Positions 15,058-26,285 are shown, numbered from the stretch's first letter. The stretch is 64,000 bases of DNA from Salsipaludibacter albus (GCF_019798055.1 NZ_JAHOPH010000004.1:1-64000); one strand, 5' to 3'. The notes: generated by a model not told the origin, from the letters alone. Program-made: numbers and translations.

Positions 15058-16593
15058 TCAGAGCCGGAAGTCCATGTCGGCCTCGACGGTGGCGACGTCC
15101 ATCTGGGCCTTCTGGAGTTGGCCCGACCAGTCCCAGTTGGTGGACTGCCAGCGAGTGACCTGGTCCAGCACCCAGATCCCGGACTGGCGCGCGCCGTTGC
15201 CGGACTTGCCGTTGCCGCCGAAGGGCAGGTGCGCCTCGGCCCCCGACGTCGAGTTGTTGATCGACAGCATCCCCGCCGACACCTGCTCGCGGAAGCTGAA
15301 CGCCGTCGCGGGGTCGGTGGTGTAGATCGACGACGACAGTCCGTAGCCATGGCCGTTGGCCAGCTCGACCGCGTCGTCGAAGTCGACCGCGGTGGTCACG
15401 GGCACGATCGGACCGAAGGTCTCGTTGCGGTACAGCGCGTCGTCGCGGGTCACGCCGCTGACGATCGTCGGGTGGTCGAAGATCCCGATCGTCGGGTCCC
15501 CCACGAATCCCTCGCGCGGGTTGTCCGCGGTGATCCGGCCGACCCCGGTCGAGCCGGCGACCGTGTGGTGGTCCTCGATCTCCTGCAGCCACTTCTCGAA
15601 GTTGACCGCGAACCGCTCGGAGATCATCGGCCCGTACAGGACGTCCTGGGTCGGGTCCCCGATCGCCGCGGACTCGACCGCCGCGGTGAAGCGTGACAGG
15701 AACTCGTCGGCGATCTGCTCGTGCAGCACCAGGATGCCCAACGACGTGCAGCGCTGGCCCGCCGTGCCGAAGCCCGAGAACAGCGCGCCCTCGACCGCCA
15801 GGTCGAGGTCGGCGTCGGGCATGACGACGAGCGGGTTCTTGCCACCCAGCTCGAGTGTCGGGCTGACCAGGTGGCGTCCGCACAGCTCGGCGATGCGGCG
15901 ACCGACCGTGGACGACCCGGTGAAGCCGACCTTGTGGAGCGAGCCTGCCTCCAGGGCCTGCTCGAGCCCGTCCGAGGTGGCCGGGCCGTCGGCCAGGACC
16001 ATCTGGAACACCGACGGCGGGATGCCCGCCGCGTGGACCAGCCGGGTGAAGGCCTCCGCGATCGCCGGCGTGTACTCGGCGGGCTTCCACACCACGGCGT
16101 TGCCGGCGACCAGCGCGGGGACGACGTACCACGACGGGACCGCGACCGGGAAGTTGCCCGCGGTGACGATGGCCATCGTCCCGACCGGCACCCGGTAGGT
16201 CGACAGGTGCTTGGCCGGCATCTCCGACGGCACCGTCTGGCCGTACAGCCGCCGCCCCTCCGAGGCGAAGAAGATGCAGGTGTCGATCGCCTCCTGCACC
16301 TCGCCCAGCGACTCGGGCAGGGGCTTGCCGATCTCCCGGGTCACCAGTTCCGCCAGCGCCTGCTTGTTGTCCTCGAACAGGACCCCCAGGCGGTGGATGG
16401 CGACGCCGCGGATCGGGGCGGGCACGGCGGCCCACTCGCGCTGGGCGGTGGCGGCGTCTGCGGCGGCGCCGGCGAAGGCGGCCCCGTCGACCAGCGACGC
16501 CTCGCCCAGCACGTCGTCCAGGTTCGCCGGGTTGGCGGCGGTGAGCGTGGTGGGGCCAGTCTGGGCCTCGCCGTTGATGATCGAGGTGAACAT
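15058..16593 (-). CDS. Aldehyde dehydrogenase, probable 2-aminoadipate semialdehyde dehydrogenase
   Basis: 511-residue NAD(P)-dependent ALDH. The nucleotide fold has VPVGTMAIVTAGNFPVA and VWKPAEYTP; GFTGSSTVG is the Rossmann turn; ELGGKNP carries Glu248 and GTAGQRCTS carries catalytic Cys282. Sequence and context resemble the ALDH7/antiquitin group, which oxidises aminoadipate semialdehyde. The gene follows lysine 6-transaminase by 76 nt on the same strand, so the pair would turn lysine into 2-aminoadipate. GGAG lies 7 nt before ATG 16593. Confidence 0.8.
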   Translation of the reverse strand: MFTSIINGEAQTGPTTLTAANPANLDDVLGEASLVDGAAFAGAAADAATAQREWAAVPAPIRGVAIHRLGVLFEDNKQALAELVTREIGKPLPESLGEVQEAIDTCIFFASEGRRLYGQTVPSEMPAKHLSTYRVPVGTMAIVTAGNFPVAVPSWYVVPALVAGNAVVWKPAEYTPAIAEAFTRLVHAAGIPPSVFQMVLADGPATSDGLEQALEAGSLHKVGFTGSSTVGRRIAELCGRHLVSPTLELGGKNPLVVMPDADLDLAVEGALFSGFGTAGQRCTSLGILVLHEQIADEFLSRFTAAVESAAIGDPTQDVLYGPMISERFAVNFEKWLQEIEDHHTVAGSTGVGRITADNPREGFVGDPTIGIFDHPTIVSGVTRDDALYRNETFGPIVPVTTAVDFDDAVELANGHGYGLSSSIYTTDPATAFSFREQVSAGMLSINNSTSGAEAHLPFGGNGKSGNGARQSGIWVLDQVTRWQSTNWDWSGQLQKAQMDVATVEADMDFRL

Positions 16594-16669
16594 GTCGGAC
16601 TCCGGAGCGGATCGGGCAGGTGGGGAGGTCGGTGGCCGGGCGTGCCCGGCAGTGGTGTCGCGGTGCCGT

Positions 16670-17986
16670 TCAGGCAGTGGCCACGAGGGCACGCTGGACG
16701 GCGTCCAGGGCGAGGTCGATCTCGGCGGGCGTGATCGTCAGGGCAGGACGGAACCGGATGGACCGGGTGCCGCAGCCCAGGACGATGACCCGCTCGTGGG
16801 CGTACAGGTGCGAGACGACGGCGTCGCGCCGGTCACGGTCCGGCAGGTCGAAGGCACAGAACAGGCCACGGCCACGGGCGTTGGACACCGACGGGTGGTC
16901 GTCTGCGAGCTCGCGCAGGCCGATCAACAGGTGCTCGCCCACCTTCGCGGCGTTGTCGACCAGGCTGTCGCGCTCGATCACGTCGAAGATCGTGGTCGCG
17001 CGCGCGATGTCGGTCAGGTTGCCACCGAAGGTCGAGTTGATCCGGCTCGAGACCGTGAAGACGTTGTCGTCGAGGTCGTCGACGTGACGTCCGCCCATCA
17101 CGCCGCACACGTGGGTCTTCTTGCCGAACGCGACCAGGTCCGGCTCCAGCCCGAGCTGGGTGTGCACCCAGGGGCTGCCGGTGATGCCGACGCCGGTCTG
17201 CACCTCGTCGAGGATGAACAGGCTGTCGTGGGCGTGGCAGAGCTCCTGCACACCCTGCAGGTAGGTCGCGGAGAGGTGCCGGTCGCCCCCCTCGCCCTGG
17301 ATCGGCTCGGCGATGAACGCGGCGATGTCGTGGCCACGCTGCTCGAAGAGCTCGGTGACGGCGGCCAGCGCCGCGACCGTGGCGGCCTCGTTGGCGTCGG
17401 CGTTGGCCTCCAGGGGGAACGACAGCGCGGGAGTCGGCAGGCGTGGCCAATCGAACTTCGGGAACCGGGCAACCTTGGCCGGGTCGGTGTTGGTCAGGCT
17501 CATCGTGTAGCCGGACCGTCCGTGGAAGGCGCCCTGGAGGTGGGCGATGACGCCCGGGCCGTCCCCGCGACCGGCCGCCTCGCTGCGTCGCGAGTGGTGG
17601 TCGAACGCGGCCTTGAGCGTGTTCTCGACGGCCAGCGCGCCGCCCTCGATCAGGAACAGGTGGGGCAGCTCGTCGATGCCCAGCACGCGCTCGAACGAGG
17701 TGACGAAGTCGGCGAGCACGTCGCTGTAGACGTCGCTGTTGGACGGCTTGTTGATGGCGGCTCGCAGGAGTCGCTCGCGCACGTCGTCGTCGGCGAAGAC
17801 GGGGTGGTTCATCCCCAGTGCGTTGGACGCGAAGAACGAGAACATGTCCAGCCACGAGCGGCCGTCGCGTTGGTCGACCAGGTGTGCGCCGGAACTGCGA
17901 TCCAGGTCCAGCACGAGGTCGAAGCCGTCGACGAGGAGGTGTCCTCGGAGGGTGTCCAGCACGTCTGCGGGCGCGCCACGGGTCAT
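16670..17986 (-). CDS. lat: L-lysine 6-transaminase
   Basis: 438-residue class-III PLP aminotransferase. FASNALGMNHP near residue 52, IEGGALAVENTLKAAFDHH, IAEPIQGEGGDRH, ILDEVQTGVG (PLP-binding Asp) and AFGKKTHVCGVMGG (Schiff-base Lys ~289/290) match actinobacterial Lat. Lat moves the epsilon-amino group of lysine to 2-oxoglutarate. AGGAG lies 5-6 nt before ATG 17986. In Mycobacterium lat is a stationary-phase gene; in Streptomyces it feeds beta-lactam synthesis. No beta-lactam genes are visible here, so lysine catabolism or osmolyte supply is more likely. Confidence 0.87.
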   Translation of the reverse strand: MTRGAPADVLDTLRGHLLVDGFDLVLDLDRSSGAHLVDQRDGRSWLDMFSFFASNALGMNHPVFADDDVRERLLRAAINKPSNSDVYSDVLADFVTSFERVLGIDELPHLFLIEGGALAVENTLKAAFDHHSRRSEAAGRGDGPGVIAHLQGAFHGRSGYTMSLTNTDPAKVARFPKFDWPRLPTPALSFPLEANADANEAATVAALAAVTELFEQRGHDIAAFIAEPIQGEGGDRHLSATYLQGVQELCHAHDSLFILDEVQTGVGITGSPWVHTQLGLEPDLVAFGKKTHVCGVMGGRHVDDLDDNVFTVSSRINSTFGGNLTDIARATTIFDVIERDSLVDNAAKVGEHLLIGLRELADDHPSVSNARGRGLFCAFDLPDRDRRDAVVSHLYAHERVIVLGCGTRSIRFRPALTITPAEIDLALDAVQRALVATA

Positions 17987-18271
17987 GGGGGCTCCTTGCC
18001 GATCGGTCCGTCGACATCGGCCCGCGCCGTCGCTGCCGGCACGGAGGGGTCACCTTCAGCAGCAGGACGGTCCGGGCGCACGACGGAGTGCGGTCGTCGT
18101 TGACCGTGCCCGCCAGCCTACGACCCGGCGCCGCTGCGGGCGAAGTCGGAGGCCGCGCGGGTGCGCCCATCGCGCTCGTGGGTCGCGCCCGGTCGGCCGG
18201 GACGCCGTGTGTCCTCGCGGTCGGCCGCGAACTACCCTGAACCCGTCGATTCTTCGTCCTCCGAGGCCCCC
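17987..18271. promoter_or_regulatory. 285-nt divergent promoter region between lat and adoK
   Basis: It serves lat to the left and adoK to the right. On the plus strand TACCCT at about 18232-18237 is a plausible -10 for adoK. No convincing gene lies inside. Confidence 0.4.
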
Positions 18272-19255
18272 ATGCGCATCGCCGTGACCGGCTCCATCGC
18301 CACCGACTACCTGATGACCTTCCCGGGTCGCATCTCCGAACAGCTCGTGCCCGACCAGCTCGACCGCGTGTCGTTGTCGTTCCTGGTCGACGAGCTCGAG
18401 GTCCGCCGGGGCGGCGTGGCCGCCAACATCGCCTTCGGGCTCGCCCTGTTCGGCCAGCGTCCGGTGCTGGTCGGCGCGGTCGGCGAGGACTTCAACACCG
18501 ACTACCGGGCGTGGCTGGATCGCCACGGCGTCGACACCTCCGGGGTCCACGTGTCCGAGCTCAAGCACACCGCCCGGTTCCTGTGCACCACCGACGACGA
18601 CCAGAACCAGATCGCGTCGTTCTACACCGGCGCGATGGAGGAGGCCCGCTTCATCGAGCTCGGGCCGATCGCGCAGCGGCTGGGCGGCCTGGACATGGTG
18701 GTGGTGTCGCCCAACGACCCCACCGCCATGCTGCGCCACACCGAGGAGTGCCGCGAGCAGGACATCGCCTTCATGGCCGACCCGGGCCAGCAGATCGCGC
18801 GCATGCCCGGCTCGGACGTCCGCAAGCTGGTCGACGGTGCCGCCGTGCTGATCATGAACGACTACGAGAAGGCCCTGCTCGAGCGCAAGACCGGCTGGGG
18901 CGACGACGAGGTGCTCAAGCGGGTCGACGTCCGCGTGACCACGCTGGGCCCGAAGGGTTGCCTGCTGGAGCGCGAGGGCGACGAGCCCGTGCGCGTGGAG
19001 GCGGTGCCGGAGCGACGTCGCACCGACCCGACGGGCATGGGCGATGCCTTCCGTTCCGGCTTCCTCGCCGGACAGTCGTGGCAGCTCGACCTCGAGCGGT
19101 GCGCCCAGCTCGGATCGCTGACGGCGACCTACGTGCTCGAGCACGTCGGCACGCAGGAGTACGGGCTGGAGCGCACGAGCTTCCTCGACCGGTTCCGCAC
19201 CGCGTACGGCCGCGACGCCGCCAGCGAGCTCGAGGACCGACTGACCATCCGCTAG
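18272..19255 (+). CDS. adoK: Adenosine kinase, PfkB family
   Basis: 327 residues, close to mycobacterial AdoK along its length: MRIAVTGSIATDYLMTFPGRISEQL, VRRGGVAANIAFGLALFG, LKHTARFLCTTDDDQNQIASFY, TLGPKG and the catalytic DPTGMGDAFRSGF (base Asp258). It phosphorylates adenosine to AMP. With the nearby BmpA-type nucleoside importer and ahcY, which releases adenosine, it completes purine salvage. GAGG about 5 nt before ATG 18272 serves as ribosome binding site. Confidence 0.9.
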   Translation: MRIAVTGSIATDYLMTFPGRISEQLVPDQLDRVSLSFLVDELEVRRGGVAANIAFGLALFGQRPVLVGAVGEDFNTDYRAWLDRHGVDTSGVHVSELKHTARFLCTTDDDQNQIASFYTGAMEEARFIELGPIAQRLGGLDMVVVSPNDPTAMLRHTEECREQDIAFMADPGQQIARMPGSDVRKLVDGAAVLIMNDYEKALLERKTGWGDDEVLKRVDVRVTTLGPKGCLLEREGDEPVRVEAVPERRRTDPTGMGDAFRSGFLAGQSWQLDLERCAQLGSLTATYVLEHVGTQEYGLERTSFLDRFRTAYGRDAASELEDRLTIR

Positions 19256-19264
19256 AGGTGGTCG

Positions 19265-19340
19265 CCTGAGCTTCGCTCAGGTTGGAGTTGCTGCGCGGCC
19301 TGCGGCCGCGTTGGAGTTGTTCGCTGCGCTCACAACATCC
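19265..19340. terminator. Three-hairpin bidirectional terminator between adoK and serC
   Basis: Three hairpins follow one another: CCTGAGC-TTC-GCTCAGG (19265-19281), CGCGGCC-TGC-GGCCGCG (19294-19310), and GGAGTTGT-TCGCTGCGCTC-ACAACATCC (19313-19340). The last is a reverse-orientation member of the GAGCGNAGCGA-loop family. It lies between convergent genes, so it probably ends both transcripts. Confidence 0.6.
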
Positions 19341-19373
19341 CGCTCTCCTCTTCGCCGAGGGCGGGCGTCCGGG

Positions 19374-20492
19374 TCAGAGGTGGTCGACGATCCAGTCGAC
19401 CGTGGCGACGTAGGCCTGCAGGTCCGACGCCGGGACGGCCGGGAACATCCCGACCCGCAGCTGGTTGCGACCGAGCTTGCGGTAGCCGTCGGTGTCCAGG
19501 ACCCCGTTGGCGCGCAGCACGTCGTTGACCAGGTCGGCGTCGATCGCGTCGTCGAGGTCGATCGTCGCCACGACCAGTGAACGCTCCGACACGTCCGTGA
19601 CGAACGGCGACGCCCAGTCCCGCTCACCGGCCCAGTCGTAGACGATTGCCGCCTTGTCGCGCTGGTCGGCCACGACCGCGTCCAGTCCGCCACGACCGGC
19701 CAGCCAGTCCGTCTGCTCGGCCGCCAGGAAGATCGTCGACACCGACGGCGTGTTGTAGGTCTGTTCCTTGCGCGAGTTGGTGACCGCGGTCGACAGTCGC
19801 AGGAAGGGTGGGATCCACCGGTCACCGCCCGCGAGCTCGTCGATCCGCTCGAGCAGCGCGGGCGAGGCGATGACCACCGTCAGGCCTCCCTCGGCGGCGA
19901 AGCCCTTCTGCAACGAGAAGTAGTAGGCGTCGACCTGCGACAGGTCGACCGGGAGTCCACCCGCGCCCGAGGTCGCGTCGACCAGCACCAGGGCGTCGTC
20001 GGCGCGGACCGGGTCCATCATCACGCCGGTGGACGTCTCGTTGTGGGTCAGGGCCTGCACGTCGACGTCGTCGGGGGCGGGCGTGACGGTCGGCGCCGTG
20101 CCGATCCGGGACTCGACGACGTCGGGGTCGGCGAGGAACGGTGCCTCGGCCGTGACCGCGGCGAACTTGCCCGAGAACTCGCCGAAGACGTAGTGACGGG
20201 CGCGCCCACGGACCAGCCCGAACGTGGCTGCGTCCCAGAAGGCCGTCGCCCCGCCCATGGCCAGCAGGACCTCGTACCCGTCGGGCAGGTCGAAGACCTC
20301 GGCGATGCCCCGCCGCAGCCGGGCGACCTGGTCCCGGACCCGGTCCTTGCGATGCGACGTCCCGAGCAGGTCGGCACCCGTGGCGGCAAGCGCCTCCAGT
20401 GCCTCCACGCGGACACGGGACGGTCCACAGCCGAACCGCCCGTCGGCGGGCAGCAGGTCGGCGGGCACGGTCAGGTCGGGCGTGGCGGGCAT
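19374..20492 (-). CDS. serC: Phosphoserine aminotransferase
   Basis: 372-residue fold-type-I PLP enzyme of the actinobacterial SerC type: LPADGRFGCGPSRVR, LLGTSHRKDRVRDQV, HNETSTGV, VDATSGAGGLPVD, then the PLP-lysine segment YYFSLQKGFAAEGGL and YNTPSVSTIFL. It makes 3-phosphoserine in serine synthesis (and possibly the parallel step for pyridoxal phosphate). ATG 20492 has GGGGGAAC upstream; a TAGTGT -10 at 20530-20525 gives a leader of about 25 nt. Confidence 0.92.
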   Translation of the reverse strand: MPATPDLTVPADLLPADGRFGCGPSRVRVEALEALAATGADLLGTSHRKDRVRDQVARLRRGIAEVFDLPDGYEVLLAMGGATAFWDAATFGLVRGRARHYVFGEFSGKFAAVTAEAPFLADPDVVESRIGTAPTVTPAPDDVDVQALTHNETSTGVMMDPVRADDALVLVDATSGAGGLPVDLSQVDAYYFSLQKGFAAEGGLTVVIASPALLERIDELAGGDRWIPPFLRLSTAVTNSRKEQTYNTPSVSTIFLAAEQTDWLAGRGGLDAVVADQRDKAAIVYDWAGERDWASPFVTDVSERSLVVATIDLDDAIDADLVNDVLRANGVLDTDGYRKLGRNQLRVGMFPAVPASDLQAYVATVDWIVDHL

Positions 20493-20529
20493 GGGTTCCC
20501 CCGGCGGTCGGGTGCGGGGCACGGACACT

Positions 20530-20591
20530 ACGGCGTGGCTGGCCGACGTCGCCACTCGGCCCGGTGGCAACCGGGCCGAGCCACACGCCGT
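20530..20591 (-). terminator. Long hairpin terminator after the ABC transporter operon
   Basis: A perfect inner stem of 11 bp (20555-20565 with 20570-20580, loop GGCA) is extended by an outer stem (20530-20540 with 20579-20591). It lies 10 nt beyond the permease stop and just upstream of serC, so it probably separates the two transcripts. Confidence 0.6.
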
Positions 20592-20600
20592 GGCCGGACG

Positions 20601-21896
20601 CTACTCCTTGACGTAGGGCACGCCGTCGGCGGCGGGTGGCCGCGGCCGCCCGACCAGTCCGGCGACGACCACGATGGTCACCAGGTACGGGGCCATCAGG
20701 AGGAACTCCGACGGGATCGGGACCTGCACGATGGCGAGGCCACCCGACAGTGAGCCGGCGAACCCGAAGATCAGCGCGGCACCGAGTGCGCCGAAGGGAC
20801 GCCAACGACCCACGATCATCGCTGCCAGCGCGATGAAGCCCAGCCCCGCAGTCATCTCCTCGGAGAACTGGGCGGCGGAGTCCAGGGTGAAGAAGGCGCC
20901 GCCAAGGCCGGCCACCGCGCCCCCCAGGACGACGGCCTGGTAGCGGATCCGGTAGACGTTGATGCCGACGGTGTCGGCGGCCCGGGGGTGCTCACCGACC
21001 GAGCGGACCCGCAGGCCCCACTTGGTCTTGAACAACGCCCAGTGGACCAGCAGCACGGCGGCGAACGCCCCGTAGACGAAGATGGTGTGGTTGAAGAACA
21101 GCGGCCCCAGCACCGGGATCCGCGACAGCACCGGGATCCCGATGGGTGACACGATCGCCGGGGTGTTGAGGTCGGGGTTGGGGGTCAGCAGCTGGCTGGC
21201 CAGGAACGACGTCAGCCCGGTCGCGAACACGATCAGCACGACCCCGACGATGATCTGGTCGGTGCGGTACTTGATCGCCATCACGGCCAGCAGCCACCCG
21301 ATGAAGGCCCCGCCGGCAGCCCCGGCCAGCAGTCCGACCCAGGCGTTGCTGGACACGCTGCCGACCAGGGCGCCGGTGAACGCCGCGGTGAGGAACTGGG
21401 CCTCGATGGCGATGTTCATGACTCCGGAGCGTTCGCACAGCACGCCGGCGAGCGCTCCGAACACCAGGGGAACGGCCTGGCGGATGGTCAGGCGCAGGAT
21501 CGCGAGCAGGTTCAGCGAGGAGCCCGCGGTCGCCCAGGTCAGGAAGGCGAACACGAACAGCGCCAGGACCAGGCCGAGCACCAGGTACGTGCGTCGGCCG
21601 AAGCCGCGGGCGAGCTGGATCCCGCCGGCGAAGGCCGCGAGGATCGCGACGACGAGCACCACCGTGCCGACAGAGACGACCAGGTCGGGCATCTGGAAGT
21701 ACGGGTCCCCACCGGTGATGTCGCGCAGGACGAAGGTGGCCTCGCCCCCCTCCCCGAGCAGGAACAGCAGGGTGACGGCGGCCAGCGCCACCAGGAAGAT
21801 GCCGAAGGCGCGTCGTCGGGTGACCAGGGGGCTGGTCGGGTCCAGCCCGTCGTCGCGGGTGGACTCGGCGGGACGGGCGTCGAGGTCGGCACTCAT
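20601..21896 (-). CDS. Nucleoside-type ABC transporter permease (BmpG/NupQ-like)
   Basis: 431 residues with about ten hydrophobic segments. The permease family match (branched-chain/simple-sugar type) includes RQAVPLVFGALAGVLCERSGVMNIAIEAQFL and RSVGEHPRAADTVGINVYRIRY, the ATPase-contact loop. An N-terminal cytoplasmic extension of ~30 residues is present. ATG 21896 overlaps the upstream permease stop by 4 nt. It is the second permease half of a nucleoside importer. Confidence 0.85.
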   Translation of the reverse strand: MSADLDARPAESTRDDGLDPTSPLVTRRRAFGIFLVALAAVTLLFLLGEGGEATFVLRDITGGDPYFQMPDLVVSVGTVVLVVAILAAFAGGIQLARGFGRRTYLVLGLVLALFVFAFLTWATAGSSLNLLAILRLTIRQAVPLVFGALAGVLCERSGVMNIAIEAQFLTAAFTGALVGSVSSNAWVGLLAGAAGGAFIGWLLAVMAIKYRTDQIIVGVVLIVFATGLTSFLASQLLTPNPDLNTPAIVSPIGIPVLSRIPVLGPLFFNHTIFVYGAFAAVLLVHWALFKTKWGLRVRSVGEHPRAADTVGINVYRIRYQAVVLGGAVAGLGGAFFTLDSAAQFSEEMTAGLGFIALAAMIVGRWRPFGALGAALIFGFAGSLSGGLAIVQVPIPSEFLLMAPYLVTIVVVAGLVGRPRPPAADGVPYVKE

Positions 21897-23184
21897 GCGG
21901 ACCACCCCCCGGACGCGGTGGCCTCCAGGCCACTCTCCTTGCGGGTCTTGACGTGCCACAGGGAGCGGATCAGGGCCGGGGCCGCGATGAAGATCACGAT
22001 CAGGGCCTGCAGGACGGTCACCAGGTCAAGCGAGATCTGGGTGTCGGCCTGCATGGCCAGCCCACCGGCCCGCAGCCCACCGAACAGCAGGGCCGCGGCG
22101 ATGACGCCCAACGGACTGGAGCGGCCCAGCAGGGCGACGGTGATCCCGTCGAACCCCAGCCCGGCGGCGAACCCGGGCGTGATCCGTCCCTGGACCCCGG
22201 ACAGCTGCACGATTCCGCCGAGCGCCGCGAGCCCACCGGCGATCGCCAGGACCAGCCAGTAGATCCGGTCGGGATTCATGCCCGCGAACCGGGCGGCGCG
22301 TGGGTTGTGCCCGACCGCCTTGATCTCGAAGCCCAGCGTGCTGCGCTCCAGCATCCACCAGGTCGCGATCGCGACCAGCACCGCCAGCACGAACCCCCAG
22401 TGGACCCGAAAGCCGGCGCCGAACAACAGTGGCAGGGTCGCCGAGCCGGCCACGGCCTTGCTGATCGGGTCCGGGCGGTCTGGCCGCTGGAACAGCGCGG
22501 TCAGCAGCAGGTAGTCGGTGAGCAGGATCATGATGTTGTTGAGCATGATCGTCGTGATGACCTCGTGGGCCCCGGTACGCGCCTTGAGGATGCCCGCGAC
22601 CCAGCCGACGATCGCGCCCCCCAGGAACCCGGCGAGCAGGGTCAGGGGCAGGTGGATGACCATTGGCAGGCCGGTCACGCCGAAGCCCACCAGCCCGCCC
22701 AGCAGGGCGCCGCCGAGGAACTGCCCCTCGCCACCGATGTTGATGATCAGGGCACGGAACGGCAGGGCGAAGGCCAGCCCGGTCAGGATCAGCGGGGTGG
22801 CCGACACCAGCGTCTCCGACCACGCGCGCGGGCCCCCGAGGGCACCGCGGAACAGCGCCCCGTAGGCACCGCCGACGGTCTCCCACGCCGCCGCGAAGAA
22901 GTCCCCGGGCCGGGCGAAGAAGTACGTCAGCGTCTCGCGGGTCGCCTCCTCCGACAGGATGATCAGCACGGCCCCGATGGCCAGCGCCGTGACCAGCGCC
23001 AGGAACGTCAGCAGCAGGGTCTGGCCGTCGACGATCTCGGTCCGGAACCGGGCGAGCCAGCCCGGGTCCTCGTCCCGTCGCTCGCGCTCGTCGACCGCCT
23101 CGTCGACCGCCTCGGGGGGCGGGTCGTCGCTGGTGCTCATGTCTGCTCGTCCGTCGGGTCGCTCATGCCTGTCGGGATCCTCGC

Positions 23185-23188
<4 letters not shown>
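21893..23188 (-). CDS. Nucleoside-type ABC transporter permease (BmpF/NupP-like)
   Basis: 431-residue permease paralogous to the next gene: SATPLILTGLAFALPFRALIINIGGEGQFLGGA, TGAHEVITTIMLNNIMILL and KAVGHNPRAARFAGMNPDRIYW. ATG 23188 overlaps the ATPase stop by 4 nt, which favours this start over ATG 23140. The acidic N-terminal ~50 residues are cytoplasmic. Confidence 0.85.
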
Positions 23189-24735
<1,547 letters not shown>

Positions 24736-24799
24736 CGCAAGGTCCCTCCCCGTCGTCACCGACACCCGCGGTGGGCCGAACGCCACCCCCGTCGGTACG

Positions 24800-24832
24800 C
24801 GTTGGGGGCACGCTAGCAGCGTGCCCCCAACG
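24800..24832 (-). terminator. Perfect 15-bp hairpin between bmpA and the ATPase gene
   Basis: CGTTGGGGGCACGCT (24800-24814) pairs fully with 24818-24832 around a 3-nt loop. It lies 24 nt after the bmpA stop and before the ATPase start. A partial terminator or 3' stabiliser here would leave more binding-protein than ATPase mRNA, as is usual for importers. Confidence 0.65.
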
Positions 24833-24856
24833 ACGACGGTCGATCCCGGCGAGCGA

Positions 24857-26032
24857 TCAGCCGCCCGACGTGACCTCGATCTCGCCGTCGATGATGCCCT
24901 GGCGGATCTCGTCCAGCGCGGTCAGGGTCTCCTCGGAGACGTCACCCTCGAAGTCGTGGAACGGCGCGATGGCGACACCCTCGTTCTCGAGCGTGCCGGT
25001 GTACAGGCCACCCTCGAAGCTGCCGTCGACGCCGGCGGCGATGGTGTCGTAGACCGCCACGTTCATGTTCTTCATGACCGAGGTGAGGATCAGGTCCTGG
25101 AACTGGGCGACGCTCTCGTAGCCGTCGGTGTCGACCCAGATCATCTTGCCGGTGCCGGCGGCGCGCAGTGCCGCACCGGTGCCCTGGCCGACGGGGCCGG
25201 CGACCGGCATGATGATGTCGGCGCCGTTCTGCAGCAGCTGCTCGGTGATGTTGCGGCCCTTGGTCTGGTCCTCGAAGTCCCCGGTGAACTGGCCCTCGGC
25301 GCCGTCCCACCCGAGCACCTCGACGTTGGCGTCGTTCTGCTCGTTGTAGTAGTTGGCGCCAGCCAGGTAGCCGTCCATGAAGATCGACACGGTCGGGATG
25401 TTGAGTCCGCCGTAGGTGCCGATCGCGTTGGTCTCGGTCTGGTCGGCGGCGACGTAGCCGGCGAGGAACGCGGCCTGGTCGGTGGCGAAGGTCAGCTCAC
25501 GCACGTTGTCGAAGGTGATGTCCTCACCGGCCTCGGCGTCGAAGAAGTCGAAGTCGACGATGGCGAAGTTCTGGTCGGGGTTGGCCTCGGCGGCGGCCGC
25601 GGTGGCCTCGCCGAGCAGGAAGCCCACGGTCACGATCAGGTCGCAGTCCTGGTCGATGAACTCGTTGATGTTGGGCTCGAAGTCGGCGGCGGACTGGGAC
25701 TCGAGCACGCTGATCGAGACGCCGAGCTCCTCCTCCGCACGCTGCATGCCCTCGTAGGAGGTCTGGTTGAACGAGCGGTCGTCGACCCCTCCGGTGTCGG
25801 TGACCATGCACGCCGAGTAGTCGGCGTCGCCGGCAGCGGTGGCGGTCTCGGACCCCGACTCGGTGGCCATGGCGCTCTCGGTCGCCATGTCGCTCTCGGT
25901 CGGCATGGCGGACTCGGTCGCCTCGGCGGTGGTCTCCTCCTCGGTGCTCGTCTCCTCGGGCGCGTCACCGCACGCGGTGATCACGAGGGCCGATGCAGCA
26001 AGCATGGCTCCCCAGCGGTAGTGCTTCCTCAT
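24857..26032 (-). CDS. BmpA-family nucleoside-binding lipoprotein
   Basis: 391 residues. The lipobox LVITAC puts lipidated Cys at 21. A Glu/Ser/Thr linker with TESAM-type repeats (~25-70) is followed by a BmpA/PnrA domain: CMVTDTGGVDDRSFNQTSYEGM, FLAGYVAADQTETNAIGTYGG, GADIIMPVAGPVGQGTG and WVDTDGYES. This family binds purine nucleosides. The gene is first in the operon with AGGAGA 6 nt before the ATG. Candidate -10 boxes lie at 26226-26221 (TACTAT) and 26147-26142 (TACCCT). Confidence 0.88.
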   Translation of the reverse strand: MRKHYRWGAMLAASALVITACGDAPEETSTEEETTAEATESAMPTESDMATESAMATESGSETATAAGDADYSACMVTDTGGVDDRSFNQTSYEGMQRAEEELGVSISVLESQSAADFEPNINEFIDQDCDLIVTVGFLLGEATAAAAEANPDQNFAIVDFDFFDAEAGEDITFDNVRELTFATDQAAFLAGYVAADQTETNAIGTYGGLNIPTVSIFMDGYLAGANYYNEQNDANVEVLGWDGAEGQFTGDFEDQTKGRNITEQLLQNGADIIMPVAGPVGQGTGAALRAAGTGKMIWVDTDGYESVAQFQDLILTSVMKNMNVAVYDTIAAGVDGSFEGGLYTGTLENEGVAIAPFHDFEGDVSEETLTALDEIRQGIIDGEIEVTSGG

Positions 26033-26285
26033 GGTGTCTCCTGTGTGGGCTGATGCGCCGGTGGTGCGACCGAGACGTCCCGGTCACTGCCCCAGCAGGC
26101 GATCTGGCGATGTTCGTCCCCCGCCCGACGCGTGTCGGAGCAGGGTAGTCGTTCGGATGCGGCGGGGGGACGGCTGTCGGCTGCGGGGAGCTGGATGCTC
26201 CGGCCACGTCAACGACCGAGATAGTAGGGCCGGGGAGCCCGGGGTGGACCGAGGTGTCCGTCAGGTGCGCACGGTGGTGGCGCGG

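Noticed and set aside
15058-18271. Beta-lactam or other antibiotic gene cluster, suggested by lat
   Set aside because: No synthetase, cyclase or regulator genes are near; neighbours are adoK, serC and a PAC2 gene.
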